From: JBCCGI01 sp039029355
Lineage (GTDB): Bacteria > Planctomycetota > UBA1135 > GCA-002686595
Assembly (NCBI GenBank): GCA_039029355.1
Contig: JBCCGI010000014.1
Span: 71,882-135,881, forward strand
Length of the DNA: 64,000 nucleotides
Reading direction: 5' to 3'
Each line of letters opens with the position of its first letter. Within the stretch, counting starts at the first letter, position 1. Below the pieces are notes generated by a model. It did not search any database. It saw only the letters and a list, made by a program, of their open reading frames with translations, and was not told the DNA's origin. Positions 42,731-51,005 of this stretch are shown in pieces. Made by a program: the position numbers and the translations under genes.

Positions 42731-43783
42731 GTGAGCCTCTTCCAGAAGGACCGCGACCTCACCGAGCCGCCCGAGCGCGTCGAGATTGAGGTCCGCGCCA
42801 GCGACTTCCAGGAGCGCCCGGACGGCTTTGCGGTTCGGCTCGATGCGTTCCTCCAGCGCCACCTGACCTGGCGCTCGCGCAACTCGATCCAGAACCTGAT
42901 CAAGGACGGCTACGTCTTCGTCGACGTCCCCGCGCCCGACCGGCCGGCCGAGCGCACCCCAGCCGTCGAGCGGCGCGCCTCGCGCAAGCTGAAGGATCGC
43001 GCGCGCGTTGTGGTCGTGATCCCCGAGGAGCTGCGGCTGCCGCGCGGGGTGCTCGACGGGAGCGAGCTCGACATCCTCTATGAAGACGAGGAGGTCCTCG
43101 CGGTCGACAAGCCCGCGGGCATGCCGGTGCATCCCAGCGGGCGGCACTACCGCGACACGCTGATCCAGCAGGTCCACGCGCGGTTCCGGGCGGGCAACGA
43201 GGGGCTCAAGCTCCCGATCCGCCTGTGTCACCGGCTGGATCTGGAGACCAGCGGGGTGATCCTCATCGCCAAGGGCGACCGCACCCACGCGCACCTGATG
43301 CAGCAGTTCGAGAAGCGCGAGGTCGAGAAGGAGTACCTCGCCGTCGTGCGCGGCGTGCCCGAGGAGGACGGCGGACGCGTCGACCTGGCGGTGGGGCCGA
43401 GCCGCACCAGCGCGGTGCGCCTGAAGATGGCGTGCGTGGCGGACGGGCTGCCCTCCTCGACCGAGTGGCGCGTGGTCGAGCGCGCCGCAGGTTGCGCCTT
43501 GGTCTCGTGCCTGCTGCACACCGGGCGCCAGCACCAGATCCGCGTGCACCTCGACGCGATCGGGTACCCGCTGGTCGGTGACAAGCTCTACGGCGCCGAC
43601 GAGGGCTTCTTCCTGCGGAACGCCAACGGCGAGCTGACCGACGACGACCGGCGCGCGCTCGGGCTGCCGCGGCACGCGCTGCACAACCACCGCTTGGCGT
43701 TCTCCTCGCCGACGACCGGCGAGCGCCGCGAGGTGCGGAGCCCGCTAGCGGCCGATCTGCGCGCCTATCTCGATGCGCGCTAG
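42731..43783 (+). CDS. RluA-family pseudouridine synthase
   Basis: 350 residues from a GTG. An S4-like RNA-binding segment covers about 30-110 (VRLDAFLQRHLTWRSRNSIQ), then the synthase domain: ILYEDEEVLAVDKPAGMPVH, catalytic motif CHRLDLETSGVILIAK with the invariant Asp, KREVEKEYLAVVRG, and LLHTGRQHQIRVHLDAIGYP. It isomerises uridines in rRNA or tRNA. The exact site (RluC, RluD or other) cannot be read. Confidence 0.92.
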   Translation: MSLFQKDRDLTEPPERVEIEVRASDFQERPDGFAVRLDAFLQRHLTWRSRNSIQNLIKDGYVFVDVPAPDRPAERTPAVERRASRKLKDRARVVVVIPEELRLPRGVLDGSELDILYEDEEVLAVDKPAGMPVHPSGRHYRDTLIQQVHARFRAGNEGLKLPIRLCHRLDLETSGVILIAKGDRTHAHLMQQFEKREVEKEYLAVVRGVPEEDGGRVDLAVGPSRTSAVRLKMACVADGLPSSTEWRVVERAAGCALVSCLLHTGRQHQIRVHLDAIGYPLVGDKLYGADEGFFLRNANGELTDDDRRALGLPRHALHNHRLAFSSPTTGERREVRSPLAADLRAYLDAR

Positions 43784-43837
43784 GGCGGCGTTCGGGTTCG
43801 TGTAGATAGCCGCCCGCCTGCTGCGTATGGTTCGACC

Positions 43838-45445
43838 ATGCTCGGCGACGGCGGACTCTTCCCGGAGGGCTGGGACACCTCGCGCGACCTCTTGGTCGTG
43901 ATCGGGCGTGGCGCCGATGCGCTCCTGGAACAGCTCGCCGCCCAGGGACAGCGGCGGGTCTTCGTCTACCTGCCCGAGGAGGCGTCCGGCACCCGCGTGC
44001 CTCAGGCGGCGCGGCTCGTCCACTCGCCGATGGACCTGTTCGACGGCGTGCTCGCACTGCGGCGGCCGCTCCCCAAGCGCGTGGTCGTGCAGCGCCAGCC
44101 CGACCCGTGGGTGAGCGACGAGGTGCACGGCGAGGTGTCGCGCACCGTCGAAGAGAGCCTCCGCGCACGCCGGCTGCGCGTCGCCAAGCTCGACCGCCAC
44201 GGCCCTGGCTGGCTTGCCCAAGCGATGGAGGCGTTGCCCGAGGTTGCGCGCCATGGCTCGGTTGCCGCGCTCGACGGCGCCTTCGCCAAGCGGCCGTGCT
44301 TCATCGCCTCGCCGGGGCCGTCGCTCGAGAAGAACGCCGCGCTGTTGCGCGACGTCAAGGGGCGCGCGGTGATCGCGGCCAGCACGCACGCGCTCGCGCC
44401 GCTGCAGGCGCAGGGCGTCGTCCCGGACCTCGTGCTTGCGGCGGGGCCGGAGGAGCGCCTCCTGCGGCACTATTCGGGCGTCGACCTGAGCGGCGTCGAG
44501 GCGCTCCTCGTGGGCGCGACCTGCCACCGCGGTCACTGGGAGCAGGGCGCGCGCCGGCACCTGTCGTTCGCCAACGGCGATCAGCTCGACGACTGGATCC
44601 ACCGGCCCTATCGCGAGGACGCGCGCCTGGCGAGCGGCGGTTCGGTCGCCTGCTCGGCCGTCAGCCTCGCGCTGCGCATGGGCTGCGACCCGATCGTCTT
44701 CCTCGGCCAGGACCTGGCGTTCGATGGCGACCGCTACTACTCGCCCTCCAGCGTCGACGCCGAGGCGCGCATCGAGCCCAGCGAGGACGGCCACTCCTTC
44801 CGCCTGCTCGATCCCGCGCGCGGCGGCGAGGCCGAGCCGCAGCAGATGGTCAAGGTGATGGGCTACAAGGGTGGCCTGGTGCTGACCTCGGAGACCTTCC
44901 GCTCGTACCTCGTGTGGCTCGAGACCCTGGCGCGCTCGCGCGAGGGGCGGACGATGTTCATCAACTGCACCGAAGGCGGCGCGAACATCCGCGGCATGCA
45001 GCACCGCCCGCTGGCCGACGTGGTGCCGGCCTACGTGCGGGCGGACGTGGCGGTGGGCGACGTGCTCGACCAGCGCCTCGCGGGGCTCGACCTGGGCGAG
45101 CGCCGGCGGCAGACGATCGCGTCGGCCGAGCTGATCCTGGGCGGGATCGAGCCCTGCCTCGAGCTCGCCGCGCGCTGCCGCGTGCTCGCGGGTGAGGCGC
45201 GCTCGGACGCCGGGCGGCTGGACGCGTTGCAGGACGCCGAGCGCGAGCTGACGACCGCGCTGCGCAGCGCGCGCTTCCTGTCGATGCTGGCGCCGCGCGA
45301 GATCCTCGCCGCGCAGGAGCGCGTGCAGGCGGCGCGCACCCTCGAGCAGAATCTCGCGGCGGCGCAGGACCTGTTCGAGCTGGTCGAGCGTTCCGGCGGC
45401 ACCTTGCACGGCCCGCTCGCGGCGGCGCTGGCCGAGCTGCGGTGA
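43838..45445 (+). CDS. DUF115 protein (motility-accessory-factor/MptE-like)
   Basis: 535 residues. The DUF115 core is at about 140-330: CFIASPGPSLEKNAALLRDV, VIAASTHALAPLQAQGVVPD, GGSVACSAVSLALRMGCDPI, VFLGQDLAFDG. Family members are linked to glycosylation with nonulosonic acids (Maf proteins) or resemble a pterin pyrophosphokinase fold. The C-terminal 120 residues are helical and coiled (ERVQAARTLEQNLAAAQDLF). No flagellin or sialic acid genes are nearby. Its TGA overlaps the GTG of the peptidase downstream. Confidence 0.82.
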   Translation: MLGDGGLFPEGWDTSRDLLVVIGRGADALLEQLAAQGQRRVFVYLPEEASGTRVPQAARLVHSPMDLFDGVLALRRPLPKRVVVQRQPDPWVSDEVHGEVSRTVEESLRARRLRVAKLDRHGPGWLAQAMEALPEVARHGSVAALDGAFAKRPCFIASPGPSLEKNAALLRDVKGRAVIAASTHALAPLQAQGVVPDLVLAAGPEERLLRHYSGVDLSGVEALLVGATCHRGHWEQGARRHLSFANGDQLDDWIHRPYREDARLASGGSVACSAVSLALRMGCDPIVFLGQDLAFDGDRYYSPSSVDAEARIEPSEDGHSFRLLDPARGGEAEPQQMVKVMGYKGGLVLTSETFRSYLVWLETLARSREGRTMFINCTEGGANIRGMQHRPLADVVPAYVRADVAVGDVLDQRLAGLDLGERRRQTIASAELILGGIEPCLELAARCRVLAGEARSDAGRLDALQDAERELTTALRSARFLSMLAPREILAAQERVQAARTLEQNLAAAQDLFELVERSGGTLHGPLAAALAELR

Positions 45446-47214
45446 CGCGCACCGGCCCCGATCTCGCACTCGGCGCGCTCGGGTTCTTCGTGGTCGTCTT
45501 CGCGGGTGCGATGGCGTCGGTGCTCCCGCGGCCGCTCGACGAGCCGGCGGACGGCGCCGGCTTCTCGACCGAGCGCGCGCTGGCTCACGTGACCGACCTG
45601 GGCGTAGAGCCGCACGTGTCGGGCAGCGCGCAGCACGCGGTGGTTCTCGACCGACTGCTCGCGAAGCTGCGCGAGCTCGGAGTCGAGCCGGCGGTGCAGC
45701 GCGGCGTCGCCGACCCGCCGTGGTGGCTCGATGAGCTGCCCTGGCTCGAGCCCGATCCGGCTCCGGCCGAAGGCGCCGACGATCCGACGCCGCGCGCGGA
45801 AGACGGTCGTCCGCTCGTGCCGCTCACGAACGTGCTCGTGCACTTGCCCGGCACGGCGGGGGAAGGGGCGGTGCTCGTCCAGGCGCACTACGACACGAAG
45901 CCGCGCTCCCCGGGCGCCGCCGACAACGCGGTCGGTGTTGCGTCGCTGCTCGAGGCCTTGCGGGTGCTGCTGCCGGGCGCCCCCTACCGCAACGACCTGA
46001 TCTTCCACTTCGACGACGGTGAGGAGCTCGGGCTGCTCGGCGCGCGCCTCTTCGCCGAGGAGCACCCCTGGGCCAAGGACGTCCGCTGCGTGCTCAACTT
46101 CGACGCGCGCGGGAACGCGGGGCCGTCGATTTGCTTCGAGGTGGGGCGCGGCAGCGCGGTGCTGGTCGAGCGCTTCGCGGCCGAGGCGCGCCACCCCGTC
46201 GGTGCGTCGCTCGCGGCGGCGGTGTACGAGCGGATGCGCAACGACACCAGCTTCTCGCCGCTGCGCGACGAGGGCCTGCCGGGGCTGAACTTCGCCTTCG
46301 TCGGCGGAGCGTCGGTGTACCACCGGCCGCAGGACGTGCCCGAGAACCTGTCGCGCGCGTCGCTGTCGCACCAGGGTGGGTACGTGCTCGCGATGGCGCG
46401 CGCTGCGGCCGAGCTCGACCTCGACCGGCTCGGCGACGACGAGGCGGTCTTCTTCAACGCGCTGCCCGGCCGGCTCGTTCGCTACCCGTTGAGCTGGAGC
46501 CTGCCGCTCGGGCTGGGGCAGCTGGGGTTGGTCGGGATCGTGCTCGCGCTCCTGGCGCGGCGCGGCGTGCGGCTCGGGGCGGGGCTCGGGCGCGCCCTGC
46601 TGCACGGCGCGTCGGTGCTGATCGCGGTGCGCGTCGTGTGGTGGATCGTCGACTTCGCGGTCGGCGGCGTCGCCTCCGTGGTGGGCTTCGATGGGGAGCC
46701 GCAGGGCAACCTCTGGAGCGCGATGACCTCCGGCGCCGGCCTGGCTGCGGCCGCGCTCGCCACCTCGCTCGCGCTGGGCGAGCGCGCCGGAGAGGAGCGC
46801 CGCGCCGAGCTTGCGGCCGGTGGAGCGCTGGTGTGGAGCCTGCTGCTGCTCGTCAGCACCTTCGCCCTACCGCCCGCCTCGTACATCTTCGGCTGGCCGC
46901 TCGCGGTCGCGCTGCCCGTGCTGGCCTTCGCGCGCCGACCGCACGGCGCGCCGCTTCCGGTCACGGCGATGTCGTTCGTCGCCATCGCGTTCGTCTTGGC
47001 GCCGGTGTACGCGCTGCTGGTGCAGATCGGCTCGGTCGATCCGCCGCACATGGCGAACCTCGGGTCGGTGCTGGTTGCGCTCGGCGTGCTCGTGCTGCAG
47101 CCGCACCTGGCTTCGCTTTTGCCGAAACGGCCGGGCGGAACCGCGCGGGCGAGCGCCGTGCTCGCGGTCGCGACGCTCGCGCTCGGCACGCTGCTCGGGG
47201 CCGCGGGCCGCTAG
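45442..47214 (+). CDS. Membrane M28-family metallopeptidase
   Basis: 590 residues. One N-terminal helix (LALGALGFFVVVFAGAMASV) precedes an M28 domain at about 45-340. Zinc ligands are readable in AHYDT (H149), GAADNAVGV (Asp), FDDGEELGLLGA (Glu pair), LNFDARG (Asp) and VYHRPQD (His). About seven further hydrophobic helices fill 350-590. The layout resembles ER-type M28 membrane peptidases, with the catalytic part outside the cytoplasm. The GTG start overlaps the DUF115 stop (GTGA), so the two are coupled. The substrate is unknown. Confidence 0.9.
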   Translation: MTRTGPDLALGALGFFVVVFAGAMASVLPRPLDEPADGAGFSTERALAHVTDLGVEPHVSGSAQHAVVLDRLLAKLRELGVEPAVQRGVADPPWWLDELPWLEPDPAPAEGADDPTPRAEDGRPLVPLTNVLVHLPGTAGEGAVLVQAHYDTKPRSPGAADNAVGVASLLEALRVLLPGAPYRNDLIFHFDDGEELGLLGARLFAEEHPWAKDVRCVLNFDARGNAGPSICFEVGRGSAVLVERFAAEARHPVGASLAAAVYERMRNDTSFSPLRDEGLPGLNFAFVGGASVYHRPQDVPENLSRASLSHQGGYVLAMARAAAELDLDRLGDDEAVFFNALPGRLVRYPLSWSLPLGLGQLGLVGIVLALLARRGVRLGAGLGRALLHGASVLIAVRVVWWIVDFAVGGVASVVGFDGEPQGNLWSAMTSGAGLAAAALATSLALGERAGEERRAELAAGGALVWSLLLLVSTFALPPASYIFGWPLAVALPVLAFARRPHGAPLPVTAMSFVAIAFVLAPVYALLVQIGSVDPPHMANLGSVLVALGVLVLQPHLASLLPKRPGGTARASAVLAVATLALGTLLGAAGR

Positions 47215-47963
47215 CGCGAGGTCGAGAAGAACAGCGTCACGCCGGCGACGAGCAGTTGCTCGGGCCGGCCGTCGCCGACGCGGTTCTCGACCGCCAGGTC
47301 GACCAGCCAGCGGTCCGAGCGGCTGAAGCTCACGCCGGCGCGTCCGGCGGCGGTCCACTCGTCGAGCTCGGGGACTACGCTCGTCTGCGCCGAGAAGAGC
47401 GCGGCGAGCCCCGGCCGCAGCGGCCGTCCGAAGAGGACCTGGCCGCCGAGCTCCGCATCGACGCCCTCGTCGGCCCCGAGCGCCGCCGCGTCGAGCGTCA
47501 GCGTGAGCGTTCCACCCGCCGCGGGCGCGGTGCGCCGCAGCGCGGCCGAGACGTCGATCCGGCCACTGGTCAGCTCGGGCTCGTCCGAGCCGAGCGGGAG
47601 CTTGGTCGCGAGCTCGTAGGCCCACGACGCTTCTTCCGCCTCGCGGAAGCGATGCCGGAATCCGAGCACCGCATCGCCGGTGCCGCGCACGTCCGGGCCC
47701 TCGGCGTCGGCGACCACGTAGGGCGACCACTCGGCGAAGACCTCCTTCTCGGGAGCGGTACCGTAGGTCAGCACGACGGTCCCCGCGCTCTCGCCGTCGG
47801 GATCCCAGGCGAAGGCGGTTTGCGCCTCGAGCACGCCGGCGTCGACCGTGCTGGTGGAAACGAAGCTGGTGCTGCGGTCGACGACCTCGAAGGGATCGGT
47901 GACCGGCGTGACGCATCCGAAGAGGAGCGCAAGGAGGGCGGGCGTTAGCGGGAAGCGCGGCAT
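47211..47963 (-). CDS. Putative outer-membrane lipoprotein, beta-strand rich
   Basis: 250 residues from the ATG at 47963. Lipobox LLFGC (C17). The rest is alternating amphipathic strands with aromatic ends (TAFAWDPDGESAGTVVLTYG, SWAYELATKLPLGS, VSFSRSDRWLVDLAVEN, AGVTLFFSTSR), ending in an outer-membrane-like C-terminus. It recalls 'transporter' beta-barrel proteins of the phenol/MetA type, but no family is certain. Divergent from the DUF4331 gene; the gap contains two perfect dyads. Confidence 0.7.
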   Translation of the reverse strand: MPRFPLTPALLALLFGCVTPVTDPFEVVDRSTSFVSTSTVDAGVLEAQTAFAWDPDGESAGTVVLTYGTAPEKEVFAEWSPYVVADAEGPDVRGTGDAVLGFRHRFREAEEASWAYELATKLPLGSDEPELTSGRIDVSAALRRTAPAAGGTLTLTLDAAALGADEGVDAELGGQVLFGRPLRPGLAALFSAQTSVVPELDEWTAAGRAGVSFSRSDRWLVDLAVENRVGDGRPEQLLVAGVTLFFSTSR

Positions 47964-48022
47964 CTCACCCGGAGGTACGAGTCGGCCGTCGGCGCGGATG
48001 ACGCGTTCTTTTTCGGCGGGTC

Positions 48023-48042
48023 GAGTGCATCCGTCTGCACTC
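48023..48042. promoter_or_regulatory. Perfect 7-bp dyad in divergent gap (first)
   Basis: GAGTGCA (48023-48029) and TGCACTC (48036-48042) with a 6-base spacer, 60 bases before the outer-membrane lipoprotein ATG and 77 bases before the DUF4331 ATG. Helix-turn-helix operator size, or a hairpin in a leader. Confidence 0.4.
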
Positions 48043-48066
48043 ACCTGTGCGTAGGGCCGGAGCTTC

Positions 48067-48085
48067 GCGACCGAAACGCGGTCGC
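48067..48085. promoter_or_regulatory. Perfect 7-bp dyad in divergent gap (second)
   Basis: GCGACCG (48067-48073) and CGGTCGC (48079-48085) with a 5-base spacer, 33 bases before the DUF4331 ATG. In RNA this would be a compact hairpin in the DUF4331 leader. Confidence 0.4.
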
Positions 48086-48118
48086 TCTAGTCACCCGACT
48101 CCACACGGAAGAACACCA

Positions 48119-49666
48119 ATGCAAGCCCGACGATTCCTGGGCGGCCTCGCCGCCTCTTCCCTACTCCTGCCGCTGGCCGGCGCCTCGAACCACCGCGAGG
48201 CGCCGATCACCGCGCTCGACCACAAGGCCGACATCACCGACGTCTTCGCGTTCGTCAGCTATGACGCGGACCAGCGTCCCGGCGCGACCCCCGAGAAGGT
48301 GACGTTGATGTTCGGCGTCGATCCGCTGCTCGATCAGGCGAACGGCCCGACCCTCTTTCCCTTCGATCCCGAGATCCTGTACGCGATCCACGTCGACAAC
48401 GACCACGACGCGCTGCCCGATCTCTCCTTTGAGTTCCGCTTCACGACCGAGCTGCGCGCGCCCGACCTCTTCACGTCGATGGCCGGCATCGGCGATGCCG
48501 GTGCGGTGCAGCCCGGTACGGACAATCTGGTCGTTCCGCCGCAGATCCGCGACTTCGAGAGCGCCGGTCTGAACCAGCGCCAGAGCTACACGCTGGACCT
48601 GATCGACCGCAAGAGCGGGCGTTCGCGGCGCCTCGCGGGCTCGCGCAAGGCGCCGCTCTTCGCGCTCCCCGGCAACGCGGGGTCGCGGACGATCGACTAC
48701 TCCGGGCTGTTCGAGCAGGCGATCTACCGGCTCGAAGACGGCGTCTCGGTGTTCGCGGGGACGGTCGACGATCCGTTCTTCATCGATCTCGGCGGTGCCT
48801 TCGACACCGTTAGCTTCCGCACGCTGCAGAGCGGCGTTCCCGGCGTGCTGACGGCGGAGGAAGACGCGTCGGGGCGCAACTTCGCGAGCGACACGATCTC
48901 GGGCTTCGGCGTGAACCTGCTGGCGGTCGAGGTGCCGATCGAGCTCCTCACCCAAAGCGGAGACATCGAGCCCGCGGACTCACCGCTGGCCACCATCGGC
49001 GTGTTCGCGAGCACCTCGCGTCCGCGCATCAAGGTGCTGCGCTCGCCCGAGCCGCCGCTCCTGGCCGGCGGCTTCCGGCAGATCCAGCGCATGGGCAACC
49101 CGCTCATCAACGAGCTCGTGATCGGCATCGGCTCGAAGGACCGCTTCAGCATGGAGCAGCCGGTGAACGACGCGCAGTTCGAGGGCTTCTTCCTCGACCC
49201 GCCGATCGTGGGCGTCGCCGAGGCGCTCTACGGCGGGGCCCTGGCCGTTCCGTCCGCGCCGCGGCTCGACCTGCTCCCGCTCGTCAGCTACTCCGAGCCG
49301 ATCGCCGCGCCCGGGACGCCCGCCGGCCCGACGGCCGACCTGCTGCGCCTCAACACCGGCGTGCCGGCGACGCCGCCGGCGCGGGCCTCGCGCCTCGGTC
49401 TGGTCGGCGGCGACGCCGCGGGCTACCCCAACGGACGGCGTACCTTCGACGACGTGGTCGACATCACGCTGCGCGTCGCGATCGGAGGCGTGCTCGACCC
49501 GACCTTCGATGGCTTCAGCGCCGACGTGAACGGCCGGCTCGGCGACGGCGTCCAGCGCAACGACGCGCCGCTGCGGACGAGCTTCCCCTTCGTCGCCGAC
49601 GCGCCGAACGGGCGCGATCGGCGCCACGTCGACCCCGGTGAGCCGGGGGGAGGGCCGATCGATTGA
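48119..49666 (+). CDS. DUF4331-family secreted protein
   Basis: 515 residues from the ATG at 48119. A signal sequence (MQARRFLGGLAASSLLLPLA) is followed by the DUF4331 hallmark SNHREAPITALDHKADITDV and FAFVSYD, then EFRFTTELR, VFAGTVDDPFFIDLGGAFDT, LRVAIGGV. Members are secreted, beta-rich and of unknown role, often near ECF sigma genes, as here (ECF/ChrR pair 119 bases downstream). The mature start SNHREAP suggests cleavage after LAGA. Confidence 0.88.
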   Translation: MQARRFLGGLAASSLLLPLAGASNHREAPITALDHKADITDVFAFVSYDADQRPGATPEKVTLMFGVDPLLDQANGPTLFPFDPEILYAIHVDNDHDALPDLSFEFRFTTELRAPDLFTSMAGIGDAGAVQPGTDNLVVPPQIRDFESAGLNQRQSYTLDLIDRKSGRSRRLAGSRKAPLFALPGNAGSRTIDYSGLFEQAIYRLEDGVSVFAGTVDDPFFIDLGGAFDTVSFRTLQSGVPGVLTAEEDASGRNFASDTISGFGVNLLAVEVPIELLTQSGDIEPADSPLATIGVFASTSRPRIKVLRSPEPPLLAGGFRQIQRMGNPLINELVIGIGSKDRFSMEQPVNDAQFEGFFLDPPIVGVAEALYGGALAVPSAPRLDLLPLVSYSEPIAAPGTPAGPTADLLRLNTGVPATPPARASRLGLVGGDAAGYPNGRRTFDDVVDITLRVAIGGVLDPTFDGFSADVNGRLGDGVQRNDAPLRTSFPFVADAPNGRDRRHVDPGEPGGGPID

Positions 49667-49785
49667 TCGCCTGGCTACCCGCGGTTCCGTCGCCTCCATG
49701 GGCGGCGGAGCCGCGCTCCGGCGACCGGCCGCAGACCGCGGCCGGTTTGGTTCATCCGCCCCGGCCCCCGCTACGTATCGACCTC

Positions 49786-50388
49786 ATGATGACCGATCCC
49801 GGCCCCCAGCGCGCGGCCTCCCACATCCCGTCCCAGGACCTGCTCGCCCCTCTTCTGGAGGGCGTGGCGGCCGGAGATGAGGCGGCGCTCGCCGAGCTCT
49901 ACGACCGCACGAACCACCTGGTGTACGGGCTCGCGCGCAGGCTCCTAGGCGACCCCGCCGTCGCCGAGGAGGTCACGGTCGACGTCTACGAGTACGTCTG
50001 GCGACGGGCGGGCACGTACGACGCGGGGCGGTCTCAGGTGGCCACCTGGCTGCTGGTCGTGGCCCGCGGCCGCTGCCTCGATCGCCGCCGCGCGGCGTCG
50101 AGCCGGTCGCGGCGCTCGACCGTCGGCCTCGAGGCGGCGGCGGACTGTGCGCTTCCGCAGGCCGCGGATCCACTGGATGCGCGCGAGGCCTCCTCGCGCC
50201 TGCGCACAGCGCTCGGCACGCTCTCGCACCACCAACGGCACGCCATCGAGCTCGCCTTTGACCACGGATTGAATCACCGCGAGATCGCGTCGGCGCTGGC
50301 GCTTCCGCTTGGCACCGTGAAGAGCCACATCCGGCGCGGGTTGCTCCGGCTGCGCGACGCACTCGGCCGCGAGGAGGACGTCGCGTGA
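49786..50388 (+). CDS. ECF sigma factor (SigK/RpoE-like, ChrR-controlled type)
   Basis: 200 residues from the ATG at 49786 (the next ATG at 49789 is equivalent). Region 2: ALAELYDRTNHLVYGLARRL, AVAEEVTVDVYEYVWRRAGT, VATWLLVVARGRCLDRRRA. Region 4: LSHHQRHAIELAFDHGLNHR and EIASALALPLGTVKSHIRRG. It overlaps the following cupin anti-sigma gene as GTGA, the RpoE-ChrR arrangement. In other bacteria this pair responds to singlet oxygen or related oxidants; here that is inference. Confidence 0.93.
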   Translation: MMTDPGPQRAASHIPSQDLLAPLLEGVAAGDEAALAELYDRTNHLVYGLARRLLGDPAVAEEVTVDVYEYVWRRAGTYDAGRSQVATWLLVVARGRCLDRRRAASSRSRRSTVGLEAAADCALPQAADPLDAREASSRLRTALGTLSHHQRHAIELAFDHGLNHREIASALALPLGTVKSHIRRGLLRLRDALGREEDVA

Positions 50389-50999
50389 GCACCCACACCT
50401 GTCCGCTGTCTCCCCACCTCAGCGCGTACGCGCTGGGGCCCATGCCCGACGAGGTCCGCGAGGCGCTCGAGGAGCACCTCCTGGAGGGCTGCGCCGCCTG
50501 CGCCGACGAGCTGGCCGGCCTGCGCGAGGCGATCGCGCGGGTCGACCTAGCGAAGGCCGAGGAGGAGCCACTAGAGCGTCCGCCCGAGACCGCGCGGGCG
50601 CGCCTGATGCGCGCGATCGCCGCCGAGCCCCGGCCGGTCGTGCTCGACGCTCTGCCGCGCGTAGAGCACGGCGAGCCGTCGGGCGTTCCGGGCGTGACGA
50701 TCGTGCCGGGCGCGGAGGCCGGCTGGGATCCCCAGGGCACGCCCGGCGTGTCGGTGCGGCAGCTGTTCTCCGATCCCGAGCGACGCTCGACGACGACGCT
50801 CGTACGGATGGAGCCCGGCGCGCGCTTCGCGGCGCACTACCACGCCGGTGTCGAGGAGTGCTTCGTCCTGCAGGGCGACGTCCGCTTCGGCGAGCGCCGC
50901 ATGACGGCCGGCGACTATCAGGTGGCTGAGCCCGGCTCGGTCCACCCCGAGCACGTGACCGACGGCGGCTGCACGCTGCTGGTCGTCGCCGTGGAGTAG
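50385..50999 (+). CDS. ChrR-type anti-sigma factor with C-terminal cupin
   Basis: 204 residues. The N-terminal zinc anti-sigma motif is H31...C36-x2-C39 (EEHLLEGCAAC), with H11 in SPHLSAYALG a likely fourth ligand. The C-terminal half is a single cupin: ARFAAHYHAGVEECFVLQGD, VRFGERRMTAGDYQVAEPGS, VHPEHVTDGG, with His-x-His, Glu and His metal ligands. No membrane helix, so it acts in the cytoplasm. It binds the preceding sigma factor; the cupin presumably senses the signal. Translation is coupled by a GTGA overlap. Confidence 0.92.
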   Translation: MSTHTCPLSPHLSAYALGPMPDEVREALEEHLLEGCAACADELAGLREAIARVDLAKAEEEPLERPPETARARLMRAIAAEPRPVVLDALPRVEHGEPSGVPGVTIVPGAEAGWDPQGTPGVSVRQLFSDPERRSTTTLVRMEPGARFAAHYHAGVEECFVLQGDVRFGERRMTAGDYQVAEPGSVHPEHVTDGGCTLLVVAVE

Positions 51000-51005
51000 C
51001 GCGCG

